Made by a program: the position numbers and the translations under genes
Notes under the pieces: model-generated
Told to the model about the DNA's origin: nothing
Database searches by the model: none
Seen by the model: only the letters and a program-made list of their open reading frames with translations
Shown here: positions 7,464 through 16,100 of the stretch, piece after piece
How positions within the stretch are numbered: the first letter of the stretch is position 1
How the letters are laid out: each line of letters starts with the position of its first letter
Origin: UBA2144 sp043819035
GTDB taxonomy: Bacteria > Patescibacteriota > Gracilibacteria > Peribacterales > Peribacteraceae
Direction: 5' to 3'
Assembly (NCBI GenBank): GCA_043819035.1
Contig: JBDRFD010000013.1
Span: 1 to 39,737, forward strand
Length of the DNA: 39,737 bases

Positions 7464-9014
7464 ATGTCAAGTATCGATGATGTTGCTGAAGAGCCTCTTT
7501 CCGGCGATTCAGTGCTAAATATCACTTCTAAAGGCAAAAAGGGTTCAGGTGACGCCAATGGTGCTCAAACCGGCGATTTGTCACAAATTCGAGCAGGCCA
7601 ACAGCATATTGTCACCATCGAGAAATTGACCCATGGAGGGGCCGGATTGGCCCACCTTGGGGGGATTCCAGTTTTTATCGCAGATTCTATTCCCGGCCAA
7701 AAGGTCGAAATTACTATCACCAAAAACAAAGGTAGCTATGCAGAAGCTAAGGTCAGGCAGGTTCTTAAGAAGTCAAAAGATGAGGTGATGCCCAAATGCA
7801 GCCATTGCCACGATTGCGGGGGGTGTGTGTGGCAGAACCTCCCATACAACAAACAGATTGCTTACAAGGAAGAGATTGTGCGTGAGACGCTGGAGCACCT
7901 CACACCGGCGGACGAAAAAGTGCGTGCGCAATTGCCGGGGAGAGTGCTCAAGATTATTCCAAGCCCGCAGGTCTTCCACTACAGAAACAAGCTCGAACTT
8001 TCTTTCGGGTTCTCATCCATGCGGACAGATGAGGTCAATGGAAAGCGAACCTACATTGATGAGAATCCCACCATCGGATTTCATCAGCCCGGGCAGTGGG
8101 CGACGGTGCTGCCTATTACCGAATGCCACCTTTATGATGAAAAACTTCCATCCCTACTGTCGGATGTACGCGCATTTTTGCAAACAACTAAGCTACCGGT
8201 CTTCAACCCAAAGACACACAAGGGATTGCTGAGGAATTTGCTTCTGCGACGGGGGATTAATACAGATGAACACATGATTGCGTTCATCGTGAAAGCGCGA
8301 AAGCGCGAGTTGGAACCGCTCTTCCAGTACTTTATGAGATTCGGAGGACGGTCCGGACTCAAGTCGCTCCTTGTTATAGAAAACCTGGGTATCAATGAAA
8401 AACCCGAACACCCGAAGGTCCACTCACTCGTCGGAGAACCTTACATTAAAGAGCGCCTCTTTGATTTGGAATTCGAAATTTCTCCATTCTCCTTTTTCCA
8501 GACAAATACCGTTGGAGCCGAGAAACTCTATCAGGCGATCGCTCAGGCAGCGGACTTGGGTCCGCGCGATACACTCCTCGATGCGTACTGCGGTATGGGG
8601 ACAATCGGGCAGTACCTCTCGCGCTTCTGCGAGAAAGTGGTAGGGATCGAAAGCCATCCAACCGCTATCGAAGATGCGCTAAAGAGTTCCGGCAAAAATC
8701 GCATCGGAAACATCAGCTTCTATAAAGGCAGAGTGGAGCAAATTCTGGAAACGCAGCTTAAGCCCGGTGGGAAGTATAAATTCTCGGTGATCGTCGTCGA
8801 TCCGCCGCGTGCGGGGTTGCATCCAAAGGCTCGTGATGCGATCATCGAACATGATCCTCAGAAGATTGTGTATGTCTCCTGCAACACGGCGACCTTCGCG
8901 CGCGATCTTGGAGAGTTCCTGAAGAAAGGCTACGAACTACGTTCAGTTCAGCCTGTCGACATGTTTCCGCATACGGCGCATATAGAGACTGTGTCGGTCT
9001 TGCAGAGGAAGTGA
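7464..9014 (+). CDS. rlmD: 23S rRNA (uracil-5-)-methyltransferase, RlmD/TrmA family
   Basis: 516 aa. SAM-dependent RNA m5U methyltransferase. An N-terminal extension rich in Gly/Lys precedes the TRAM RNA-binding domain (residues 48-105: KLTHGGAGLAHLGGIPVFIA, ending EAKVRQVLKK). The 4Fe-4S cluster motif is CSHCHDCGGCVWQNLPYNKQ (112-131). SAM-binding LLDAYCGMGTIGQYL (about 371-385) and the catalytic region VVDPPRAGLHPKA and IVYVSCNTATFARDL follow; the Cys of SCNTATFARD is the nucleophile. All key residues are present. RlmD versus other RumA-like members acting on 23S rRNA or tRNA cannot be separated by eye, but TRAM plus cluster favours RlmD. Confidence 0.92.
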   Translation: MSSIDDVAEEPLSGDSVLNITSKGKKGSGDANGAQTGDLSQIRAGQQHIVTIEKLTHGGAGLAHLGGIPVFIADSIPGQKVEITITKNKGSYAEAKVRQVLKKSKDEVMPKCSHCHDCGGCVWQNLPYNKQIAYKEEIVRETLEHLTPADEKVRAQLPGRVLKIIPSPQVFHYRNKLELSFGFSSMRTDEVNGKRTYIDENPTIGFHQPGQWATVLPITECHLYDEKLPSLLSDVRAFLQTTKLPVFNPKTHKGLLRNLLLRRGINTDEHMIAFIVKARKRELEPLFQYFMRFGGRSGLKSLLVIENLGINEKPEHPKVHSLVGEPYIKERLFDLEFEISPFSFFQTNTVGAEKLYQAIAQAADLGPRDTLLDAYCGMGTIGQYLSRFCEKVVGIESHPTAIEDALKSSGKNRIGNISFYKGRVEQILETQLKPGGKYKFSVIVVDPPRAGLHPKARDAIIEHDPQKIVYVSCNTATFARDLGEFLKKGYELRSVQPVDMFPHTAHIETVSVLQRK

Positions 9015-9131
9015 GAGTAAAAAAAGGTTGTAGGTGATAGGTGATTAGGTTTGGGGAATAGGTAATTGGGGAAGAGGTGATTTTGTCCGTCTCATACATA
9101 GAGAAGGTGTCCGTTGCAGAGGAAGTGAAGG
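8976..9131. repeat. Partial duplication of the rlmD 3' end around a low-complexity insert
   Basis: The end of rlmD (CATATAGAGACTGTGTCGG, then TTGCAGAGGAAGTGA, 8978-9014) recurs at 9096-9129 as CATACATAGAGAAGGTGTCC, then TTGCAGAGGAAGTGA. Between them lies about 80 bp of GGTGATAGG/GGTAATTGG-like sequence. This could be a duplication made by insertion of a short element at the gene's 3' end, leaving the C-terminus intact. Confidence 0.55.
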
Positions 9132-9137
9132 TTACCA

Positions 9138-9290
9138 GTTGTCTGAACCGCAGATAACGCAGATTACGCAGATGCTCGTTTAAGATGAAATAATGCTCGT
9201 GAAAGTAATCTGCGTAATCTCTCTTGCCAGCCGTAGTCCGCCTAAGCAGGACGAAGGCTGGTTTATCTGCGTTATCTGCGGTTCAGACAA
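9138..9290. repeat. Interspersed palindromic repeat, copy 2, with a nested hairpin
   Basis: Outer arms TTGTCTGAACCGCAGATAAC and GTTATCTGCGGTTCAGACAA are exact reverse complements. Inside the right arm, at about 9228-9262, sits a smaller hairpin, CCAGCCGTAGTCCGCC...GCAGGACGAAGGCTGG, that splits the repeat and so looks like a later insertion. A related GTCCGCC/GCAGGACGAAGG hairpin occurs at 33720-33759. It lies between rlmD and the next gene. Confidence 0.85.
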
Positions 9291-9334
9291 TGGTGCTTGG
9301 TTCATTACTCTCACTCAAGTACCATCTCATTGTC

Positions 9335-11137
9335 ATGACCCGCCGAGCACTTTTGTTTTTGGCTCTCGTTACGTTCCTGACGTATGCTCCTTCTCTTGGT
9401 AACGATTTTGTCACCTACGACGATGATCTGCTTGTGTATCAAAACCCAAATGTACTTAAGTTCACCACGCAAACGATCGCTGCAGTTTTTACTACGTACG
9501 ATCCGGAGCTCTATGTTCCCATAACATTGGTAAGCTATCAGCTTGAGCGCGTCTTCTTCGGGCTTAATCCTTTCATCTTCCATCTCACAAATCTTTTGCT
9601 TCATATCGGGTCTGTTCTTCTTGTTTTCTGGATTGCGCTTAAACTTGTTCCGTATCGTTCTCAGCAACATGCCTTTTGGATAGCTTTGACCACGAGCACG
9701 CTCTTTGCGCTTCATCCCATAAACACCGAAGCGGTTGCATGGATTGCTGCGCGCAAGGATATTCTTTCCGGATTTCTTTTCTTCTTATCATTTGCGTTTT
9801 ATCTGAAATTCTCTGAGTCGCAGAAACGGCGCGACTACATCTTGAGCATTGTTGCATTTGCACTTGCGTTGGGCGCAAAGGTGTCGGTGATTTTTCTCCC
9901 CGTTGTTTTATTGTTTGCAGATTGGTTCGTTGGCAGATCTATGAATTGGAAAACACTTAAAGATAAAGTGCCGTTTTTTCTCTTAAGCTTGATCTTCGGG
10001 ATCATTGCACTTCTCGGGAAACAAGCTCAGATTGCAGGGCTTACATTGGCTGAGCAAATTCTGCTTGCCGGCAAAGGGATCACTTTTTATCTCTATAAGC
10101 TTGTGTGGCCGACTGAGCTCAGTATCTTTCATCCTCAGAGTTATCCGATTGAAACAACTTCACCAGATCTAATTGTACCGCCCATCGTTTTGGCGCTTTT
10201 GATTATGGTCGCACTATTTGCACTGCCCAAAAGGAGTGTCATCTTCTTTGGTATCGCCTTCTTCCTCGCCATGCTCATCCCAACCTTTGCGACCTTCTGG
10301 AAGAATGGCTTTGTGTACTTTGCATCCGAACGCTATGCATATAGCGCGCTCTTTGGGATATTTTTCCTGTTGAGCTTCATGTTTGTTCCGTTGATTCTCA
10401 GATTGACAGAAAAACGAACGCGGATGGAAGTCCCGGTAATGGCTGGCGGGTTGCTGCTTGGTCTTTTTCTCGCTTTCTTCTCCGTTGCACAGGCAGGCAC
10501 TTTTGAGAACGGCGAGACGCTGCTCAGGCACGCACTTACTCTCCTTCCAGATTCCGCGCATGCGCTCAATAATCTGGGAACGACGCTCTACCAGAATGAT
10601 CGTAACGATGAAGCGTTGGAGATGTATGACCGGGCACTCGCCATTGACCCCCTCCTGCCGCAGGTGCATACCAATAGGGGACTTATTCTGCTCAAGGATG
10701 GAAAGGATTTTGAAGCGGAAGAATCATTTCGCCGCGCCATCGCGTCACCACCGATTTATCGGGGACTTTTGGAAGATGAACTGCAATGTTATTTTCTTCT
10801 TTCTCAAATGCTGGAAGATCGCGGAAACGGTGCAGAGGCGATGCGACTTCTCAGGCAGGCTGCGGAGGTGGGGGATCAGTACTTCACTCCGCACTACAAT
10901 TTGGGTATTCGCTATCAGGGCTTAAGCCAGAGCGAGAAGGCTTATGAAGAGTTTACAAAGGCAGTTTCAATAAACTCCCGTGATGTTGACACGCAATATA
11001 GACTAGCTGCGGTTGCGGCGGAAACGGGAAGACTGGAGGAAGCGGCCGTTGCTTTGAGGAGAGTGGTTCGGTTGGATCCGGATTACGAGAAGGCGGGGGA
11101 GCATTTGAGGAATCTTGAGAAGTTATTGAAACAGTAA
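9335..11137 (+). CDS. GT-C type membrane glycosyltransferase with C-terminal TPR repeats (TMTC-like)
   Basis: 600 aa from the ATG at 9335 (MTRRALLFLALVTFLTY). In-frame sequence upstream is inside the palindromic repeat, so earlier starts are unlikely, except possibly the ATG at 9290. The first loop has the acidic NDFVTYDDDLLVYQN, the DxD-like signature of the PMT/TMTC GT-C fold. HPINTEAVAWIAARKDILSG is a conserved loop. About ten membrane segments run to residue 390. Residues 404-600 are TPR units (ALNNLGTTLYQNDRNDEALE, PHYNLGIRYQGLSQSEKAYE, RLEEAAVALRRVVRLDPDYE). Such proteins transfer sugars from lipid-linked donors to exported proteins. Here a plausible target is the surface glycoprotein-like product of 13136-18967, but that link is inference. 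Confidence 0.82.
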   Translation: MTRRALLFLALVTFLTYAPSLGNDFVTYDDDLLVYQNPNVLKFTTQTIAAVFTTYDPELYVPITLVSYQLERVFFGLNPFIFHLTNLLLHIGSVLLVFWIALKLVPYRSQQHAFWIALTTSTLFALHPINTEAVAWIAARKDILSGFLFFLSFAFYLKFSESQKRRDYILSIVAFALALGAKVSVIFLPVVLLFADWFVGRSMNWKTLKDKVPFFLLSLIFGIIALLGKQAQIAGLTLAEQILLAGKGITFYLYKLVWPTELSIFHPQSYPIETTSPDLIVPPIVLALLIMVALFALPKRSVIFFGIAFFLAMLIPTFATFWKNGFVYFASERYAYSALFGIFFLLSFMFVPLILRLTEKRTRMEVPVMAGGLLLGLFLAFFSVAQAGTFENGETLLRHALTLLPDSAHALNNLGTTLYQNDRNDEALEMYDRALAIDPLLPQVHTNRGLILLKDGKDFEAEESFRRAIASPPIYRGLLEDELQCYFLLSQMLEDRGNGAEAMRLLRQAAEVGDQYFTPHYNLGIRYQGLSQSEKAYEEFTKAVSINSRDVDTQYRLAAVAAETGRLEEAAVALRRVVRLDPDYEKAGEHLRNLEKLLKQ

Positions 11138-11145
11138 CATGCAAA

Positions 11146-11329
11146 TTGTCTGAACCGCTGATGACACACATTGTCTGAATCACAGATTACACAGATTAAC
11201 TAGCCTTCGCTCCGCTTCATCGTGGCTATGGCCGGCAAGAGGGATTACGCGGATTAACCCCAACGTTTGATTCTTCTTCAACGAGGATCAGCGTCATCTG
11301 CGTAATCAGCGCCATCTGCGGTTCAGACT
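11146..11329. repeat. Interspersed palindromic repeat, copy 3 (composite)
   Basis: Starts TTGTCTGAACCGCTGATGAC and ends GCCATCTGCGGTTCAGAC. A second head, TTGTCTGAATCACAGATTAC, begins at 11171, and a GC-rich insert CCTTCGCTCCGCTTCATCG...GGCCGGCAAGAGG sits at about 11203-11240. It therefore looks like nested copies of the family, located after the TPR glycosyltransferase and directly against the broken SRAP-like fragment. Confidence 0.8.
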
Positions 11330-11447
11330 ATGTTGGCTCTTTCTCCAAAACTGACCATCCGCCAAGGAAAACCGGCATCCTCTCATGCTTAGTCAGTTCA
11401 ATGTATTCGTGTGATGCAGGTTGAGTAAGCATGAAAACATGTGGAAT
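11328..11447 (-). pseudogene. 3' fragment of a SRAP-like gene (truncated paralog)
   Basis: The minus-strand frame encodes IPHVFMLTQPASHEYIELTK then HERMPVFLGGWSVLEKEPT and a TAG stop. It matches the C-terminus of the intact gene at 12428-12904 (VPHVYMLTQSASPEYIELTK, HERMPVFTGGW). Upstream codons show no further similarity and no start, so about 120 residues are missing. The fragment and the intact gene flank the SLOG-like gene, which suggests a duplication followed by decay, or insertion of the SLOG gene into a duplicated locus. Confidence 0.85.
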
Positions 11448-11533
11448 TTTGAGAAGATGATGGAGTATAGGTAACCAGAAAGAGCTTGAGGTGTATTGAC
11501 ATGTTCGAGTAACTAGTGCATCGTGGCTTACTT

Positions 11534-12436
11534 ATGTCCCGAAGAAGCCTCAACAATCTGCGTGAGAACGGCCACATTTTCCGTGGTGATGGTGGTGTTT
11601 ACAACCAGGTTTTAGCAAAAGAGGATTCTCACTTAAGAGCACTTGAAGGGGTGGAGGTGAATAATGATTTTGAGGTTCCCGATGGAGAAGTATTGTTCCA
11701 GAAGTTCTTTCCAAAGAAACGTATATACCTTCAGCGAGAGTACGAAAAGGCTGTAAGGATACACTTAAAAGGAAAAGATCAGGTCGTTGTTGGAATGAAC
11801 GGTTACAGCTCCCTATCCGAGGAACAGTGTAGGGATTGGGGGGTGCAACCCGGACACTACGAAGCAGTATGCCGGAGAATCATTCGGGAACTTCTGAAAT
11901 GTGAACGGGATTTCCGCGGAATGAAAATACATCTTGCACACGGCGCTTCAGATATGGGTGTCGATAAGGCGATTATCGACGAGGCAAGATCCGTCAATCA
12001 GCCCATGTTGGGATTCAGCTGCCCGCAGTACATGATGTATGTGGAAGATGACGATGTCCCGGTTCAAGTTGCGCGAACCGTGGATGAATACTCTCACAAT
12101 TTCTGCAATTCGCTGGACATTCTTTTGACGGCGAATGGAAGAAAACAGACCTTCAACATGGACATTACTGCAGCGTTCACTTATGGAAAGCATGTCATAC
12201 CCCTGAATGTTCTTGAGGCAATTTCGGACACAGGCGGTCCTCCTGCCATAGATAGAGATGGAAAGATACAGGACGCAGTTGCACTACTGTACAAACGTAT
12301 GCATCTCTTGGGCATGCGACCGGGTTTTGATGCGAGCCCCGACCCCGTTGAAAATCTAATTAATGAACTTAGTGCAACAACACGTTCCATCTGTCGCCTG
12401 ATGATCTCTCCTGAGCCGGCGTATTTGTCACAGTGA
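11534..12436 (+). CDS. SLOG/LOG-like Rossmann-fold protein
   Basis: 300 aa from the ATG at 11534 (MSRRSLNNLREN); a GTG six codons upstream is possible. The core begins about residue 83 with VVVGMNGYSSLSEE. Then comes IHLAHGASDMGVDKAIIDEA (about 131-150), a glycine-rich G-x-S-x-x-G-V-D loop like the nucleotide-binding loop of SLOG/LOG proteins, followed by QPMLGFSCPQYM and a late strand KHVIPLNVLEA. SLOG domains bind nucleotides or cleave their bases; some sense signals in antiphage systems. No effector domain is visible. The gene ends overlapping the convergent SRAP-like gene by 9 bp. Family assignment is from the loop pattern only. Confidence 0.6.
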   Translation: MSRRSLNNLRENGHIFRGDGGVYNQVLAKEDSHLRALEGVEVNNDFEVPDGEVLFQKFFPKKRIYLQREYEKAVRIHLKGKDQVVVGMNGYSSLSEEQCRDWGVQPGHYEAVCRRIIRELLKCERDFRGMKIHLAHGASDMGVDKAIIDEARSVNQPMLGFSCPQYMMYVEDDDVPVQVARTVDEYSHNFCNSLDILLTANGRKQTFNMDITAAFTYGKHVIPLNVLEAISDTGGPPAIDRDGKIQDAVALLYKRMHLLGMRPGFDASPDPVENLINELSATTRSICRLMISPEPAYLSQ

Positions 12437-12904
12437 CAGTAAACTCCAGCCCCCCGTGAAAACCGGCATCCTCTCGTGTTTTGTCAATTCAATATACTCA
12501 GGTGAAGCAGATTGAGTAAGCATATAAACATGAGGGACTTCGGTTTCGTCATTAACAAGGATTCCCTTAATTCCTTTATCAATTTCAAACCAAACTCCTT
12601 TCTCCAGTCCCATGATCGCAGGAATCTCGACTGGCTCCGGTTTTAAGTAATCCCACTTACCCTGTTCCGAGCTTTCAAGTCTGCACCAACCAGTTCGCGG
12701 AAGACGCAACTCCTTATCATCTCGGTTGCCCCACGGATAGAGGTCGAGTGCTGAGTTGCGAAAAGCGGGGAGGAGTGGTTTACGGTCGCGAAAGTGAAAC
12801 TGTATCACGCGTTCTTCCGTGCCGATTTTTGTTGGTGCGATCCCATACTGCTCACGCAGATTCTGGGGAATAGTTTTCCATTGGACGGCGATGCCTCCGC
12901 ACAT
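12428..12904 (-). CDS. Compact SRAP-like (HMCES/YedK family) protein
   Basis: 158 aa, starting MCGGIAVQW. SRAP proteins use Cys2, exposed after Met removal, to form a covalent DNA-protein crosslink with abasic sites. The other family landmarks can be placed: YGIAPTK (the AP loop), KGVWFEIDKGI for the active-site Glu (WFEW in E. coli YedK), and ELTKHERMPVF for the His in HxRxP. The Asn of the NARxET motif is not evident; TGWCRLESSE sits at the equivalent position. It is shorter than the usual 220 residues. It may act with the convergent SLOG-like gene or just be a neighbour. A broken copy lies at 11328-11447. Confidence 0.75.
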   Translation of the reverse strand: MCGGIAVQWKTIPQNLREQYGIAPTKIGTEERVIQFHFRDRKPLLPAFRNSALDLYPWGNRDDKELRLPRTGWCRLESSEQGKWDYLKPEPVEIPAIMGLEKGVWFEIDKGIKGILVNDETEVPHVYMLTQSASPEYIELTKHERMPVFTGGWSLLSL

Positions 12905-12956
12905 TACTTACTATCTTACTGGTATATCAATTGTTAGCGGAGCAGATCAGAAAAAT

Positions 12957-13023
12957 ATGAAAAAAGGGAAAAAAGGGTAAAAAAGGATCACTTTTTGCCC
13001 TTTTTGCCCTTTTTGCCCTTTGT
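12957..13023. repeat. Low-complexity inverted repeat of AAAAAGGG / TTTTTGCCC units
   Basis: GGGAAAAAAGGGTAAAAAAGG is followed after a few bases by three tandem TTTTTGCCC units. The purine-rich left arm can pair with the right arm. It lies between the divergently oriented SRAP-like gene and the giant surface-protein gene, so it is an untranslated or promoter-region repeat; a role as terminator is possible for plus-strand read-through. Confidence 0.7.
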
Positions 13024-13135
13024 TACCTATTTAGATTGTGAAAGAAACTCATTAATTGTGGAGTCGAAATTGTATACAGAACAGCCCTTTTTGTGATAAT
13101 AACATATTCCGAATGGCCTCTTCCACCCCACTAAT

Positions 13136-16100
13136 ATGGAAAAGAAAAATTTTGTTCGGATGTATTTGCCGTGCACGCTTTTTTGTTTGCTCCTGGTAGC
13201 GGCAAAAGTAAGCGCATTCCTGCCCACCACGGGAGGTCCTCCGGATGGCCAACAGAACATTCCTATTGATGCGCTCATAGACCGTCAGTTTGATAGGCCG
13301 TTTACAAACTCTACCGTCAACACGACGAATGTGCATCTCAAGACCAATACAGGGAATGTTTCAGGTGGAGCACCTACGGGTGGGAATCTATGTGATAATA
13401 TCATTATTTCAGGTGGTGATAGGCTTATCTGTGAGCATTTACCGCTAGATCCAGAGACCTGGTATACCTTTACAATTACGACCGGTGTCCAAACGTCAAC
13501 AGGGTATGCACTCCCCGCAGACATTACCTATGAGTATCGGACATCCGACTTTGGTGGTGCGGTTGGAGAATATGTTTCACCTCCAACTATAGACAGCTCA
13601 GTTCCCAGGGCAGGAGGGACAATGCCTATTAACGGCAAGATCCGTGTCTACTTTGATCCGGGAGGATCCGGTACGGGGACAACAATGAAAACGGTGGGAG
13701 CAGGTTCGGTTTTTGACCTCGAGAGTGTCAAGCTGAAAGCTGCGGTCAATGGCCAGCCATCGGGGGCGAACATGCTTGCGTGCAGCTCAACGGGAGCCGA
13801 TGTGGCAAACCCCACGGATTGTAATATGGCATGGAATGCTACCAACAAAGAATTGATCATCACCCCCGGGAAGAAGGCTCCGGCAGGGACTGTCGATTCC
13901 ACAGGGGGGTCGACTATAACGGCTGGAGCGAGTTATATTCTGATTATAGAGGGGCCCTCCGGAGGAGGGTGGAGTGGAGTGGGAGGTGTGCGTAACAGCG
14001 AAGATATGCCTATGATGGATCAGTATTACTGGGCGAATTTCACAGCGGCTGCTACCGATAACACCGGACCGGATGTACAGGGAACCTACCCACAAAACAA
14101 TTCTACAGGTGTAGATCGAGCATTATATGACATGAGTATAGGATTTAATGATGCGTTAGATCCTGCAACCGTGAGTGGAGGGTCTATCAGGTTCTATTGT
14201 GAAGACAATGATGGAAATGGAGGCAATGGATGTAACGCAGGAACGGACGGGTGGGATGCAAACGACACAGAGATAACCACTATTTTTGTGGATTATGACA
14301 CAGCTGAGCGCAGTGCTATTGTTTCACCGAGCAGCCTTTTCGCTGCTAGTACCAAGTACTATGTTCGGGTAACTTCGGATGTAAAGGATATCGTTGGAAA
14401 CAGGTTTGATGGTGACACGGTTACTGTGGGTAATCAGGCTGAAGTTATTGCATTTACCACTAGTGCGAACATTAATGGTGGAGTATCGGATACCGACAAA
14501 CCGCAGCTTATGTATGCAAACGCGGACAACTTTTCCATTGCTGCGACTTTCTCAGAACCGATGAAGTTTGATGCCGCGGCGAATCTCCTTGATCGACCGA
14601 GCACGGGCCCCAATGATGTGAATAACCTTAATAACTGGGCCGTGGAATCGCCTCCAGGTTCTCCCGCGAGCCTCATGGGGAAGAGCATTTTCTACGATCC
14701 AAAGAATCTGACACTGACTATTGAGGGGTTCTCGCTCCCACCCAATCAAACGGTGCGCATCAAAGCACAAACGGCTACGGGGGCGATTTATATTAAAGAT
14801 CTTTCTGGGAATGCAGTTTCTGATACAGGATCAGGCAACCTGGCTGATGCAACCGTCCAGAGTGTACAAGACAGTGGAGGGCAATTGGGACCCGGAGCGC
14901 ACTCAGGGGAATTCGATTTCTTTAGCTTTGGCATGAAGCCGGTAATGGTCTTCCCGCGTACAGCGCTTGCCGGCGCAACAAGCAATTACGAAGTAGAATT
15001 TCCGGCTGATACGGCGATACCAGCAGGGGGCACCATTGTTCTTACATTCCCACAGGGATTCAGTTTCCTTGCCGATGGAGGAAGCACCGAGTGCCAGGAT
15101 GCGTTGACGACGCTTGAAAATAGTGACCTTAATGGGCCATCGCAGGGAACAATTACTATTGCTTCGATAGTTTGCAGTGCCCCCGCGCGCACCGTTACGA
15201 TCACCACTGGCGGAGCTGCCACGATGGCAGGAGATCGCGTTCGTTTCATTTTACAAGGAATTACTAACTCAACGGTTCCAAAAGACTTCTCAACCAATGG
15301 ATATTCAGTAGACATCAAGACGAAGAACACGCAGCTCGGTCTGCTGGAATCGAAGACGTCCATGCCATTCTTCCTTACAACACCGGGCACCCAGCATATT
15401 CACGGTACGATCTATAACGACAGTGGGGCCGGAGGGGGGACCGCAAACAATAAGACGCAGGATGGCGGTGAACCCGGCGTCGCTAACGTACAAGTGTGTC
15501 TTGGAGGGATGGTTGGATTCTCCTGTCAGAATACATCATCAACCGGAGCACTCTTCTTTAATCAATTGAGTAATGGTTACTACCACATCAATATTCCACC
15601 GCTGACTGCGGGTAGTTTTGTGGGTGGCCCCTTCTACCGTGATCTGGAACTTACGGGTGGTAGCAGTGTGGACGATGCAAACTTTGCGCTTCGAGCTGCC
15701 GATTACAATATCAATGTCACGGTCAGCGGCATTCCGGCAAATACAGACTTGGATGTGTTTGCGTTCAATCCAACCGATTTTGCTGCAGGGGGGAATGTGG
15801 TACGGCCCATCACGTACGTTGATTCAAGCGAAACAGTAGCGCTACCAGTGGGTGCGGGGACGTGGGAAGTCGGTGTTGGCCCATGGATGCCCAAGGATCG
15901 TGGACTAGGTATGCAACAAGTACCAACATTTACTTTTGTTCCACCAAGGCCGCAACAGGTGTCTGTTGTAGACGGAAATGTTGCAGTTACGTTTGCACTC
16001 GAATCTGCCAGCATGACTATAAGCGGTTGGGTGTTGGATGGAGCTGGAACTGCGATCCCCAATGCGTTTGTGATGGCACGTCCTGCGGTACTTTCGGAAA

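Noticed and set aside
9224..9334. N-terminal extension of the TPR glycosyltransferase
   Set aside because: The extra residues are the translation of the palindromic repeat; the family N-terminus fits MTRRALLFL at 9335.
12957..13023. The TTTTTGCCC tandem repeats as a CRISPR-like array
   Set aside because: Units are 9 bp with no spacers and no cas genes; it is a simple low-complexity inverted repeat.
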